Assembly (NCBI GenBank): GCA_034005525.1
Contig: JAVEUP010000021.1
Location: 1-64,000, forward strand
DNA: 64,000 nucleotides
DNA from: PWXP01 sp034005525
GTDB taxonomy: Bacteria; Planctomycetota; Planctomycetia; Pirellulales; Thermoguttaceae
Direction of reading: 5' to 3'
Position 1 is the first letter of the stretch. Each line of letters opens with the position of its first letter. The notes beneath the pieces are model-generated. The model saw only the letters and a list, made by a program, of their open reading frames with translations, had not been told where the DNA came from and did no database searches. Below, in pieces: positions 9,750 to 18,200 of this stretch. Position numbers and translations under genes: made by a program.

Positions 9750-10916
9750 CTACGCTGGAATCTCGATCCATTTGCCCTCGCGGGCGCTTTGCAGTACGGC
9801 GTCGCATACGCGCTGGGTGCGCAGGCCGCTGCGCAGGTCGGGCTGGAACGCCGGGCCGCCTTCCAGGCCGGCGAGGAAGTCGGCCAGGCCGTTGATGAAC
9901 GTGTGCTCGTAGCCGATCGTGCAGCCGGGAACCCACCAGTTGCCCATGTACGGATGCTCGAAGTTGGTCACGTGAATGCGCTGCCAGCCGGTAAGGTGGT
10001 CTTCGATCTTCTTGCCCGTCTCCGGATCGGCATAGCGGAAGAACTGCAGGATGTGCGGGTCTTCGAGGTCGAAGAACACCGCGCCCCGCTCGCCGTTCAG
10101 TTCGAATGTGTTGTAGTTCTTGCGCCCGCGGGCGTAGCGGGTGCTCTCGAACGTGCCCATCGAACCGTTGGCGAAGATGGCCAGGAACATGCAGGCATCG
10201 TCGATGTCGACCTTCTCTACCTTGCCCGTGTCGGCGTGCTTCCGCTCCTTGATGAACGTTTCGGTGTGCGTCACGACGCGGGCGATGGGGCCATTGAGCC
10301 ACTCGGCCGTGTCGATCGAGTGGGCCAGCAGGTCGCCGGTCACTCCGCTACCGGCCACGCGGGAATCGAGCCGCCACAGGGACATGCCACCCTGGGGCAC
10401 GTCGGCGCCGATGGTGTAATCCTGCAAATACGTTGCCCTATAGTGGAACGGCCGGCCGATGCGTCCCTCGTCGACCACCTGGCGGGCAAGCGAAATAGCC
10501 GGCACGCGGCGGTAGTTGAACGACACCATGTTCGCCACGCCCGCCTTCTCGACCGCGGCGACCATGGCCTCGGCCTCGGCAGTTGTCATGGCCAACGGCT
10601 TCTCGCAAACGATCATCTTGTGCGCCTCGGCGGCGGCGATCACGACGTCGTGGTGCATGTGGTTCGGCACGCACACGTCGATCACGTCGATATCGTCGCG
10701 CTCGATCACCTTGCGCCAGTCGGTCTCGATCGACTCGTAGCCCCAGCGCTTCGCGAACTTGTCGAGCTTCTCACGGTCCTCTTCGCGCCCGTAAACGCAT
10801 TTGAGCACGGGCTTGTGTTCGCGATCGTAAAAGTGGTTCACTTGGCCGTAGGCATTCGAGTGCGCGCGGCCCATGAAGCCACAGCCGAGCATACCGACGT
10901 TTAGGGGTTTGGTCAT
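9750..10916 (-). CDS. Cytosolic Gfo/Idh/MocA family dehydrogenase
   Basis: 388 residues, no signal peptide. The NAD(P)-binding motif GMLGCGFMGRAH is at residues 8-19 and the CEKPLA motif sits in the expected place near residue 103; later residues follow the alpha/beta dimerisation domain of inositol-2-dehydrogenase-like enzymes. The likely reaction is oxidation of a sugar, inositol or sugar acid. GGAG lies 7 nt before the ATG. A TIM-barrel sugar isomerase-like gene is 67 nt upstream on the same strand, a pairing typical of inositol or keto-sugar pathways. The 161 nt downstream to 9588 contain no gene. Confidence 0.85.
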   Translation of the reverse strand: MTKPLNVGMLGCGFMGRAHSNAYGQVNHFYDREHKPVLKCVYGREEDREKLDKFAKRWGYESIETDWRKVIERDDIDVIDVCVPNHMHHDVVIAAAEAHKMIVCEKPLAMTTAEAEAMVAAVEKAGVANMVSFNYRRVPAISLARQVVDEGRIGRPFHYRATYLQDYTIGADVPQGGMSLWRLDSRVAGSGVTGDLLAHSIDTAEWLNGPIARVVTHTETFIKERKHADTGKVEKVDIDDACMFLAIFANGSMGTFESTRYARGRKNYNTFELNGERGAVFFDLEDPHILQFFRYADPETGKKIEDHLTGWQRIHVTNFEHPYMGNWWVPGCTIGYEHTFINGLADFLAGLEGGPAFQPDLRSGLRTQRVCDAVLQSAREGKWIEIPA

Positions 10917-10983
10917 GTTGAATCTCCGTACGTTGGGGTTAATGGGTCAGTGTCAAGATTGCGAAATTTCGACATTCGACATT

Positions 10984-12042
10984 CTATTCGCTCCACCCGT
11001 GCGCGTCGCGCACGGCGATCATCGCACGCAGGATGTCGTTCCATGTTTCGGGCTGCATCATCACGTCGTTGGGGAACATGCAGCCGTCCCAGCAGATGTG
11101 TTTGATCTTGCGGGTGGGCTGGCCGCCTTCGCGCAGCCAATAGCCGGCGTGGCGGACGATGTCGAGCTTGCCGTTGGCGTCGGTGGCCTGGCAGTGCCGC
11201 CCGGTCTTGTCGTGCGAGCCGCTGCCGTGGACCGTACCGTCGTTCTGGGCCACGTGGAAGTCGATGGTCCAGGGCCGCAAGGCGTTGGTCAGCTCGAGAT
11301 AGGCCGCCTCGAACCGGTCGGACTCGTTCCAGTCGAAATCCTGCGGCAGGATGGCGTCCTCCGGGGCGTTGTAGCCGAGGATGTAGAGCAGCGTGTGGGC
11401 CATGTCGGCCTGGAAGCCAAGCGTTTGCGGCCGGTCGACCATTTCGAGAATCTGGATCATGCGTTTCCAGCTATGCATGCCGCCCCAGCAGATTTCGCCT
11501 TCCGCGGCAAGCTGCTCGCCGTGGTCTTCAGCAATGAAGCATGCTTCACGAAACGTCTCGGCAATCCGCTTCTGGTTCCCTTCGGGGTCCTCGTACCAGG
11601 GTTCCACGCCGGACGCCGAGTCGATCCGCACCGCGCCGTGCGGGCGGACGCCAAGCTGCCGTAGCTTCTCAGCCACGCGGCAGCCTTTCTTGACCTGGTC
11701 GAGGAACTGGCGCCGCTCTGCGGGCGAGCCCATGGCCGCGCCGCCTCCGGTCGGCGGCCAGATGGGCGCCACCACCGTGCCGATTTCGAGGTTCCGCGCC
11801 CGCGCCTTCCCGGCCAGCTCCTCGACGGCCGCATCGCTCTCGACCGTCGAGTCGATATCGATGTGCGGCAGGTACAGGAACAGGTCGAAGCCGTCGAACC
11901 GCACGCCGTCTACTTCCGCTGCCGCGGTCAGGTCCAACATTGTGTCGAGTCCGATCGGCGGGTCGCCGCCGTCGCCCTTGCCAACCACGCCGGGCCAGGC
12001 CGCGTTGTGAAGTTTGGGGTACGTGTTGGTGTGCGTAGTCAT
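10984..12042 (-). CDS. Sugar phosphate isomerase/epimerase-like TIM-barrel protein
   Basis: 352 residues, cytosolic. The sequence fits the xylose-isomerase-like TIM barrel superfamily (AP_endonuc_2): an acidic residue after GEICW, a Gln-Ala-Asp-Met-Ala-His segment and a late Asp-Phe-His-Val stretch are the expected metal ligands. Planctomycetes carry many such proteins, often next to Gfo/Idh/MocA dehydrogenases as here, where they probably interconvert oxidised sugars or inosose. GAGGA lies 8 nt before the ATG. Substrate unknown. Confidence 0.75.
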   Translation of the reverse strand: MTTHTNTYPKLHNAAWPGVVGKGDGGDPPIGLDTMLDLTAAAEVDGVRFDGFDLFLYLPHIDIDSTVESDAAVEELAGKARARNLEIGTVVAPIWPPTGGGAAMGSPAERRQFLDQVKKGCRVAEKLRQLGVRPHGAVRIDSASGVEPWYEDPEGNQKRIAETFREACFIAEDHGEQLAAEGEICWGGMHSWKRMIQILEMVDRPQTLGFQADMAHTLLYILGYNAPEDAILPQDFDWNESDRFEAAYLELTNALRPWTIDFHVAQNDGTVHGSGSHDKTGRHCQATDANGKLDIVRHAGYWLREGGQPTRKIKHICWDGCMFPNDVMMQPETWNDILRAMIAVRDAHGWSE

Positions 12043-12169
12043 TGAAGTTCCTCGCTGAATGTGGGGGTCGTTTCGCCTCTCATGGCTTTAGTCCATTTGT
12101 CCCACAAGCTGTGGGAGAATCTAAGCATTCAATTCTCCAACGGGCTGTTGGAGTTCTCTTCGGCATTCG

Positions 12170-12919
12170 TCATTCCGCCGCCGCCTTTCCCTCCGCCCAC
12201 TCGACGAACTCGCGCACCACCGCCGTCTCGCCAATTTCGACGCGCCGCTTGGCGAACCGCATCAGGTCCGCGGGCTTCAGGAACGGAAAGGCGATGCTGC
12301 GCTCGATCGGCTCGTACTCTTTCTTCCTGGCTTTCAGGCGGTAGAAATGCACCCTGCCGCGCCGGTCGACTCGCCACACTTCCGGGATACCAATCGACGC
12401 AAACACGGGCAGTCGTGGCAAGCACGTGCGGGTTATGTCGACCTCAATGGCCAAGTCGGGTGGCGGGTCCTTTCCAGGCTCGTAGGTGTCCTTGCCTCGC
12501 ACTCGCGGTTCGTTCGCCAGATAATATGTCTGGTCCGGCTGGATGCCTCGTTCGCCTTTCGCAGCCCGGAGCGTGGTGGAACCGATGCTCTGAATTGGAA
12601 GGTCCATGGCCAAGGTCAGCGCCTCGATCATCCGGGCGATCAGCTTCGACACCCAATCGTGATCCTTGTGGGGACTTATCATTTCCAAGGTCCCTTCGTC
12701 ATAAGTGTGGCGCAGGTTGAAGTCGGCGGTAGCGTCGAGGAACTGCAAGTAGCTTTCCCAGTCCAACCCATATACCACGCGGCGCATCTCAAGCGTGCCC
12801 TGGTCGTAGGTGTGCCGCAGGTGGCACTCGCCCAGGGCGTCGTCGATGCCCAAATACACCTCCCACGGAACGCCGTACAGGACGATGTACTCGTCGGCCG
12901 GTGTCTTCGTGGCGGTCAT
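12170..12919 (-). CDS. Uma2 family (DUF820) protein with duplicated N-terminal segment
   Basis: 249 residues. The body matches Uma2 proteins (PF05685), a restriction-endonuclease-like fold: QPDQTYYL and DLAIEVDIT provide the acidic core residues. The first 80 residues hold a tandem duplication: residues 13-45 (LYGVPWEVYL through LRHTYDQGTLEM) recur at 48-80 (VYGLDWESYL through LRHTYDEGTLEM), offset by exactly 35 residues. Normal family members begin with one such segment. The copies have diverged, so the duplication is not recent. The function of planctomycete Uma2 proteins is unknown, and they often occur in many copies. GAGGA lies 6 nt before the ATG. Confidence 0.8.
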   Translation of the reverse strand: MTATKTPADEYIVLYGVPWEVYLGIDDALGECHLRHTYDQGTLEMRRVVYGLDWESYLQFLDATADFNLRHTYDEGTLEMISPHKDHDWVSKLIARMIEALTLAMDLPIQSIGSTTLRAAKGERGIQPDQTYYLANEPRVRGKDTYEPGKDPPPDLAIEVDITRTCLPRLPVFASIGIPEVWRVDRRGRVHFYRLKARKKEYEPIERSIAFPFLKPADLMRFAKRRVEIGETAVVREFVEWAEGKAAAE

Positions 12920-12936
12920 GGCATTCCTCGTCGCTG

Positions 12937-13026
12937 CAAAGGGGACAGTCCCATTTTCGCGGCCGTAACGATCGGTCGATTGGGCAAACTCACCTCTGTG
13001 CCGCGAAAATTGGGACAGTCCCCGGC
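12937..13026. repeat. REP-like palindromic repeat, family 1 copy B
   Basis: GGGGACAGTCCCATTTTCGC starts at 12941 and is mirrored by CCGCGAAAATTGGGACAGTC starting at 13001, with a 38-nt centre. Ends and centre (GATTGGGCAAA) match the copy at 258-350. It sits between two minus-strand genes, 17 nt upstream of the Uma2 start codon and 18 nt after the cupin stop. Confidence 0.85.
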
Positions 13027-13044
13027 GTTGGGTCAGCCGCTATC

Positions 13045-14292
13045 TCACTTCCGGTGGTCGCCGATGTTCGGCATGTTCTCATGCACGGCGGGGCCGAAGT
13101 AGCGCAGGCCGACCAGTGGCTCGCCACCGGTGTTTTCCACTTCGACGCCGCGGGTGGCCGCTTCGTGCGAGATGAACACCTCGTCCCACGGCTCCTCGCC
13201 AAACCGGATCATCACCGGCGTTTGTAGCTGCACCGGGCCGATCCGCCCGGCGCCCTGTACGGTAATCCAGCCGCTCGCGCCGGGGTCTTTCAGTACGCAC
13301 TTCGCACCGGGCTCGAGGGTCAACTCCTTGGCCGAAACGAGTTGCTCGCCGTCGAACCGGCCGTAGTCGATCCAGCGGTCGGTATAGCCGTCGCCGGAGC
13401 AGGCCGGGTCGACGATCGGCTCGACGTAGTTGTGTTCCTTGAAGCACGGATCGACGTTCTTCTCCCAGTCGAGTTGGCCCACGATGAAGTCGAGGTCCTG
13501 GTGCTTCTCCGGCGGCACGTCTTTGACCAGCAGATCCCAGGGCACTTCGCGCCCCTCGACCAGCGACTGGAACATGCCGAACACGTCGGAACCCCACTGC
13601 GGCTCGTAGGTGCACATCGAGCCGGGCGCGTGCAGCACGCCGGCAGGGATGAGCCAACCGGTGCCGGGCTTCAGCCGGTACGCCCGCGAAAGGTCGAGGA
13701 TGCCGTTATCGCCCTTGTTCCAGTCTTCGAGGCAGCGGATCACGTCGGCCTTGGTCGTGCCCGGCTCAAGTCCCATGAACGTGTAGTCGAAATGGTTCTC
13801 GGCGGCGTTCAGTTGCGGCGGAAAGTAGTAGCACTCGGGCTTGCCTTGCTGATTGGTCAGTTTGGCGTGCTCGGCATCCTGGTGCATGTGGTGCGGGATG
13901 GGCCCCATGTTATCGAAGAACTTCGAGTACACGGGCCAGCGTTGGTACCCGTCCCACATCTTCTGACCGATGATTCGCGGGCCGGCCTCGGCCACGGCGT
14001 CGCGGAGGAGGAATCGCTGCCCCTCGAACAGGCAGTAGCTAAGCCCCTCGTCCCAGGCTCGGTTGTCGTTCATCGCCTCCGTCGTGCTGGCGAACCACCG
14101 CTCGTCGATTCCGCCTCGGTTCACTCCCAGGGCATACCAGTCGGTCGGCGCCAGCTTGATCCGCTTTCCCGGGTGAAGGAAGCTGCGGGGCACCCAGGTA
14201 GGGGTCAGCCGGAGGATACCCTGCCCGGCGTCCAGGGCCTGCTGAAGTATTTGGCCTACGTTGTCCTTTTGCACCACAGGAGAAGCGCACAT
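13045..14292 (-). CDS. Cupin protein resembling class I mannose-6-phosphate isomerase
   Basis: 415 residues. The segment PHHMHQDAEHA is a cupin metal-binding motif (several His and a Glu), and the later GWLIPAGVLHAPGS repeats the second cupin motif, as in type I mannose-6-phosphate isomerases. It is probably a sugar-phosphate isomerase or a cupin acting on a related sugar; the active-site lysine and arginine were not verified, so the reaction is open. The start at 14292 was taken because homology-like sequence begins there; the 29 codons upstream look unrelated. The AGGG about 11 nt upstream is a weak ribosome site. Confidence 0.6.
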   Translation of the reverse strand: MCASPVVQKDNVGQILQQALDAGQGILRLTPTWVPRSFLHPGKRIKLAPTDWYALGVNRGGIDERWFASTTEAMNDNRAWDEGLSYCLFEGQRFLLRDAVAEAGPRIIGQKMWDGYQRWPVYSKFFDNMGPIPHHMHQDAEHAKLTNQQGKPECYYFPPQLNAAENHFDYTFMGLEPGTTKADVIRCLEDWNKGDNGILDLSRAYRLKPGTGWLIPAGVLHAPGSMCTYEPQWGSDVFGMFQSLVEGREVPWDLLVKDVPPEKHQDLDFIVGQLDWEKNVDPCFKEHNYVEPIVDPACSGDGYTDRWIDYGRFDGEQLVSAKELTLEPGAKCVLKDPGASGWITVQGAGRIGPVQLQTPVMIRFGEEPWDEVFISHEAATRGVEVENTGGEPLVGLRYFGPAVHENMPNIGDHRK

Positions 14293-14546
14293 GGTTCTGT
14301 CTACCCTTCTGATCGAGGAATCTGTTTTGCCGGCGGCCTCGCAGACACTCGAGGCCGAATGCTCAAAGCATTGGTCCACGCGGAAAGCTCGTTTCTAGCG
14401 TTTTTCGCCCCGGTTGACAAGTAACCGCGGTGCGGTAACCCGGGTACAGCATCGGCCTTTCGCGGAGCCAGCCCGTTAATCTTGGTGCTCTGCCCCGCCC
14501 ATCGGTCTCCGCGACAAGGCTTTGCCGTTCTTTTAAGGCAAGCCGC

Positions 14547-14793
14547 CTGGGCTGGAGTCCCGCCTTCAGGCGGTCTCTTTTCACCGGCTAACTCGTATTA
14601 TCCACGATACGTAGGGTGGGTCAAACAAGCCGCTTCTGTGGTGGGTCAACGGTCGCTGCTTCCGGTGTGCTTCTAGGTCGCGGGCTGTGAATTACGTTGG
14701 CTGCGGCTTGTGCAGACCCACCAATGACCCACGCGACCTTGACCCACCCTACGTATATGAATAATCCAGGCTGAAGCCGGCACTCCAACGCGT
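14547..14793. repeat. Palindromic repeat, family 2, split by an insertion
   Basis: The left half (GCTGGAGTCCCGCCTTCAGG onward, ending CACCGGCT at 14589) and the right half (GGCTGAAGCCGGCACTCCAA, 14769-14788) together equal the continuous element at 25799-25856. They are separated by 179 nt of a different repeat, and GGCT occurs at both junctions. Joining the halves over one GGCT restores the continuous form. Confidence 0.75.
14590..14768. mobile_element. MITE-like element, family 3, inserted in family 2 repeat
   Basis: 179 nt with imperfect terminal inverted repeats: ACGTAGGGTGGGTCAA at about 14610-14625 near the left end, mirrored by TTGACCCACCCTACGT at about 14741-14756 near the right end, each with AT-rich outer flanks. 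GGCT at 14586-14589 and 14769-14772 is a likely 4-bp target duplication. It has no coding capacity, so it would have to be moved by an enzyme encoded elsewhere. A related copy lies inside addB at 49329-49470. Confidence 0.65.
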
Positions 14794-14941
14794 TCAACCA
14801 GCAGAATGGCAAACTTGGATACTCCAGAGAGCTTGGGTGGCATGGATAAAGTCACCTACTTGCCCCCTGGCGATCCTCCCAGCACTTGCGTACACTTGGG
14901 GCAGGGAATTCAACTTGCCTCTGAGAACAAGGAGACGCCTA

Positions 14942-16108
14942 ATGCCCCGCAAAACGTGGACGCTCGCCGACCAGCAGCAAGATATCTACGTCGATCAGAT
15001 CGCCATTGAGCCGGAGAACGTTGGCGGGCAGGCCAGCGGCTACTCGGTTACGAAACGGGTACTCAGCGCGGGTGTGCGGCGCGGGGTCGAGGTGGTCGAG
15101 GTCAACAACGGCCGCCTCCGTTTCACCGTGGTACCCACCCGCGGTATGGGCATTTGGCGCGCGTCGCTCGGCCAACTGCAACTCGGGTGGAACTCGCCGG
15201 TCAAAGGCCCGGTACACCCGAGCATGGTCCGCCTGAACGACCCGAGCGGGATCGGGTGGTTGGACGGGTTCGACGAACTCTTGGTGCGTTGCGGCCTCGA
15301 GAGCAACGGTGCGCCGGAGTTCAACGACCAGGGGGCTCTCGTCTATGGGTTGCACGGCAAGATCGCCAACATTCCCGCCCATCAGCTGGAAGTGAGCATC
15401 GACGGCGACGAGGGCGAGATTTCCGTTCGCGGCGTGGTCGATGAGGCGCGATTGTTCGGCAACAACCTCCGGCTCGAGTCCACCATCACCACTCGCGTCG
15501 GCGAGGCAAGTTTCACCGTGACCGACGTGGTGAGCAACATCTCGGCGGAAGAGAACGACCTGGAGCTGCTCTACCACGTAAACTTCGGGGTGCCGCTGCT
15601 GGAGCCGGGCGCGAAGGCCGTCGTGCCGGTGCGGAAACTCGCTCCGCGCGACGTGGTGGCCAAGGGAAATCTTCCGCAGTGGGACACGTACGGGCCTCCG
15701 ACCCCGGGGCTGGCCGAGGCGTGCTTCTTCTTCGAGTTGTGCGCCGACGCCGATGGAAATACCGAGGCTGTGCTGCACAACGAGGCCGGCAGCCAAGGCG
15801 TGGCGATGCGGCACAATACGCAACAGTTGCCCTACTTCATCCTGTGGAAGAACATGCAGGCCCAACAGGACGGATACGTGACCGGGTTGGAGCCGGCAAT
15901 CAATTTCCCGAACAGGAAATCGTTTGAGAAGCAGCACGGCCGGGTGGCGGAGTTGAAGCCGGGCGAACAGCGCACCTTCCAGTTGACTCTCGAAGCGCTG
16001 CCCGATGAAGCCGCCGTCGCCGCCGCCACCGCACGCGTGGCCCAGTTACAGAACGGCACAACGCCGCAGATACTCGACCGGCCCGATCCGCAGTGGAGTG
16101 CCGGGTAG
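14942..16108 (+). CDS. DUF4432 family, aldose-epimerase-like protein
   Basis: 388 residues, no signal peptide. The sequence has the long beta-rich pattern of DUF4432 (PF14486), related to galactose-mutarotase beta-sandwich folds; VVPTRGMGIW, GLHGKIAN and the late YVTGLEPA segment are typical. Family members are thought to bind or epimerise sugars, but the activity is not established. AAGGAG lies 8 nt before the ATG at 14942; an upstream in-frame ATG at 14837 would add a segment without homology. The stop is only 4 nt before cbiQ, so the genes are probably translated from one message although a functional link is not obvious. Confidence 0.75.
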   Translation: MPRKTWTLADQQQDIYVDQIAIEPENVGGQASGYSVTKRVLSAGVRRGVEVVEVNNGRLRFTVVPTRGMGIWRASLGQLQLGWNSPVKGPVHPSMVRLNDPSGIGWLDGFDELLVRCGLESNGAPEFNDQGALVYGLHGKIANIPAHQLEVSIDGDEGEISVRGVVDEARLFGNNLRLESTITTRVGEASFTVTDVVSNISAEENDLELLYHVNFGVPLLEPGAKAVVPVRKLAPRDVVAKGNLPQWDTYGPPTPGLAEACFFFELCADADGNTEAVLHNEAGSQGVAMRHNTQQLPYFILWKNMQAQQDGYVTGLEPAINFPNRKSFEKQHGRVAELKPGEQRTFQLTLEALPDEAAVAAATARVAQLQNGTTPQILDRPDPQWSAG

Positions 16109-16112
16109 GCTA

Positions 16113-16868
16113 ATGGAAACTGACTGCCGCGACGACCAGCCCGCGCGGTATCTCGACCGCGTCGATCCGCGGGCTCGGGTGTTGCTTGCGGTCTTTCTGG
16201 CGCTGATCCTGGCCGCGGCGGGTCGATTCAGCACGCTGGGCGTGGGCGTGGTCGCGGCGCTGCTGTGCGTGGTGCTGTCGGGAAATCCGTGGCCGGTCGT
16301 GCTGCGGCGCGTCGCCGTTTTGAACGCGGTTCTGCTGCTGGTTGCCGCGCTGCTGCCGCTGACGACGGAGGGAACGGCGGTGGTTCACCTGGGCTCCTGG
16401 CCGTACACGCGTGAAGGGCTGCTCACCGCCGTGGCCGTGATACTGAAGGGCAACGGCATTGTGCTGGCTTTCCTCGGGCTGGTGGGCACCCTGCCCACGG
16501 CGACGCTCGGGCACGTACTCAGCCACTTCCACGTTCCGGCCAAGCTGGTGCATCTGACCGTCTTCACCGTGCGGTATCTCGACGTGTTCCATCGCGAGTA
16601 CGCGCGGTTGCGGGCGGCCATGCGGGTGCGCGGGTTCCGGCCCGGCGTGAACCGGCATACCTACCGGAGCTTCGGTTACCTGGCCGGCATGTTGCTGGTG
16701 CGGAGCCTAGATCGGTCGGAACGCATCGTGGCGGCCATGAAGTGTCGCGGGTTCCGCGGGCGTTTCTACCTGCTCGATCATTTCGCGTTCTCGCCGGCGC
16801 GCGACGTACCGTTTGGCATTGCCGCCACGCTGGCGGTCCTTGCACTCGTCTGGCTGGAGTGGGCATGA
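16113..16868 (+). CDS. cbiQ: ECF transporter T component, cobalt type
   Basis: 251 residues with several hydrophobic membrane segments in the N-terminal two thirds (for example residues 25-60 and 65-85). The conserved cytoplasmic loop of CbiQ/EcfT proteins is present twice as Ala-Met-(Lys/Arg)-(Val/Cys)-Arg-Gly-Phe-Arg; these Arg-containing helices couple to the ATPase. It forms the transmembrane coupling subunit of a cobalt or nickel uptake system with CbiO, which follows with a 4-nt ATGA overlap. The substrate-binding CbiM and CbiN are not in the window. The start at 16113 gives the expected N-terminus; the upstream frame overlaps DUF4432. Confidence 0.85.
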   Translation: METDCRDDQPARYLDRVDPRARVLLAVFLALILAAAGRFSTLGVGVVAALLCVVLSGNPWPVVLRRVAVLNAVLLLVAALLPLTTEGTAVVHLGSWPYTREGLLTAVAVILKGNGIVLAFLGLVGTLPTATLGHVLSHFHVPAKLVHLTVFTVRYLDVFHREYARLRAAMRVRGFRPGVNRHTYRSFGYLAGMLLVRSLDRSERIVAAMKCRGFRGRFYLLDHFAFSPARDVPFGIAATLAVLALVWLEWA

Positions 16869-17521
16869 CCGAACCGCTTCTTGAGCTTCGCGACGTGAGT
16901 TTCTCCTACGGGCCGGATCGGCCGGTATTGCGCGAGTGCAGTTTGAAAATCTGTGAGAGCGAGCGCCTCGGCCTGGTCGGCGCCAACGGAAGCGGGAAGA
17001 CCACGCTGCTGCACCTGGCCGTGGGGCTGCTGCGCCCAGCGTCGGGCGAGGTTGTCGCGTTCGGCAAGCCACGGTGCCGCGAGGCCGACTTCCACGAGGT
17101 CCGCCGCCGTGCCGGGCTGCTGTTCCAAGACACCGACGATCAGCTCTTCTGCCCCACCGTGGCCGAGGACGTGGCCTTCGGACCGTTGAATCTCGGCCGG
17201 TCGCGCCATGAAGCGCGGCAGATCGTGGCTGAAACACTCGATCGTGTGGGTCTGCCCGGGTTCGAGCGGCGCATCACCTACCGCCTTTCCGGCGGCGAAC
17301 GGCGGCTGGTGGCCCTGGCTTCCGTGCTGGCCATGCAACCTGACGTACTGCTGCTCGACGAACCCACCGCCGGGCTCGACGAAGCTGCGACCGTCCGGCT
17401 CATCGGCGTGTTAAGAAGCCTCAAACAAGCCATGCTCGTCGTGTCGCACGACCGCGCGTTTCGAGAACAGGTCACGGAACGGAGCCTGTTCTTGCGCGAG
17501 GGAGGCGTTGAGGGCGTCTAG
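16865..17521 (+). CDS. cbiO: ECF/ABC transporter ATP-binding protein, cobalt type
   Basis: 218 residues, an ABC ATPase: Walker A GANGSGKTT at about residues 39-47, Q-loop LFQDTDDQLF (typical of CbiO/EcfA), signature LSGGERR, Walker B LLLDEPTAGLD and the H-loop VVSHDR. It powers the CbiQ membrane subunit. It is shorter than most CbiO proteins (about 270 residues), lacking the C-terminal extension. Its last 4 nt overlap the end of a convergent vapC gene. Confidence 0.9.
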   Translation: MTEPLLELRDVSFSYGPDRPVLRECSLKICESERLGLVGANGSGKTTLLHLAVGLLRPASGEVVAFGKPRCREADFHEVRRRAGLLFQDTDDQLFCPTVAEDVAFGPLNLGRSRHEARQIVAETLDRVGLPGFERRITYRLSGGERRLVALASVLAMQPDVLLLDEPTAGLDEAATVRLIGVLRSLKQAMLVVSHDRAFREQVTERSLFLREGGVEGV

Positions 17522-17919
17522 CCCGGTACAAGCAGTCTACGAAACCCCTCCTGCTCGAAATGCTGATCCGTCGTCAGGGCGTCCGCGATTCCACTTCGGC
17601 GCATCAGAACGAAACTCACGGCATCGCAAAGTGAGTAAGCCTTGTCTCGTCGCCTATGCAGCAATAGCATTGCCTCTCGATGCAGCGGTTCGCTCACCCA
17701 AAACACTTCAATATCGGGGCTGTCAAGCAGATCAGTCACGAATCCCAACGATGGTATGCGCGGCAAGCGACGCGCGCTGGCCAACGCGACGAATTCCGCT
17801 AGGACATAATTGTGTATCACTCGCCGGTTTGCGGCAAGATAGGTAGAGCGAGCCAGTTCATGCATAGATTCCGACCTGTGGTGCAAGCACAACAACCCTG
17901 ACGTGTCGATGAGCATCAT
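17518..17919 (-). CDS. vapC: PIN-domain toxin of VapC type
   Basis: 133 residues with the PIN nuclease acidic residues in place: Asp5 (LIDTSG), Glu42 (LAEFVAL), Asp99 (LCDAVSF) and Asp118 (TTDQHF). VapC toxins are Mg-dependent RNases that cut tRNA or rRNA and are held inactive by VapB. The gene starts inside the stop of the antitoxin gene (ATGATG), as usual for vapBC. It converges on cbiO with a 4-nt overlap. Confidence 0.85.
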   Translation of the reverse strand: MMLIDTSGLLCLHHRSESMHELARSTYLAANRRVIHNYVLAEFVALASARRLPRIPSLGFVTDLLDSPDIEVFWVSEPLHREAMLLLHRRRDKAYSLCDAVSFVLMRRSGIADALTTDQHFEQEGFRRLLVPG

Positions 17920-18200
17920 CTGGCCTCATGTCTATCGGCATACTCGCGGGCCAGATCGGCATCGATACTTTCATTATCCACCCCGCATGGCTGTCCCAAG
18001 TCAATCTCTCCAAAACGTCGTTCAAAGCGCTTTCGTGCTTCGTGCACTTCTACTTGCGAACGTGTCGGCGCCGCGATGCCACATTGCTGCTCAAGCGATG
18101 CTGCGGCAAGCTCTTCCGGCGAGGTTCCCCTGGCCAGCGCTTGCTGCTGCAACCGGCAGAAGACCTCGTCATTCAATTGAATGGTCAATGAATGACTCAT
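17916..18200 (-). CDS. vapB: VapB-like antitoxin
   Basis: 94 residues, immediately upstream of vapC with a 4-nt overlap. The N-terminus SHSLTIQLND is a beta strand and the next part (LQQQALARGTSPEELAA) a helix, as in ribbon-helix-helix DNA-binding antitoxins; the C-terminal charged tail would wrap the toxin. The start at 18200 is preferred because the domain begins there and GAGGAG lies about 11 nt upstream; the frame stays open for 25 further codons upstream. It probably represses its own promoter. Confidence 0.7.
   Translation of the reverse strand: MSHSLTIQLNDEVFCRLQQQALARGTSPEELAAASLEQQCGIAAPTRSQVEVHEARKRFERRFGEIDLGQPCGVDNESIDADLAREYADRHEAR

Larger units (their letters stand above)
14293..14941. 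other. Gene-free region holding nested repeats
   Basis: The 649 nt between divergent genes contain no convincing reading frame. From 14547 to 14800 it holds a repeat element interrupted by another (listed separately). The remainder, 14293-14546 and 14800-14941, must include the promoters of both flanking genes, but none was recognised. Confidence 0.6.

Noticed and set aside
8137..10302. Minus-strand open frame of about 720 codons
   Set aside because: It is antisense to the ceramidase-like gene and shifted against the dehydrogenase gene. Its translation is low-complexity, Arg/Pro-rich and without domains.
16005..16112. Upstream extension of CbiQ
   Set aside because: It would overlap the end of the DUF4432 gene by about 100 nt and adds a Pro/Arg-rich segment not found at the start of CbiQ proteins.
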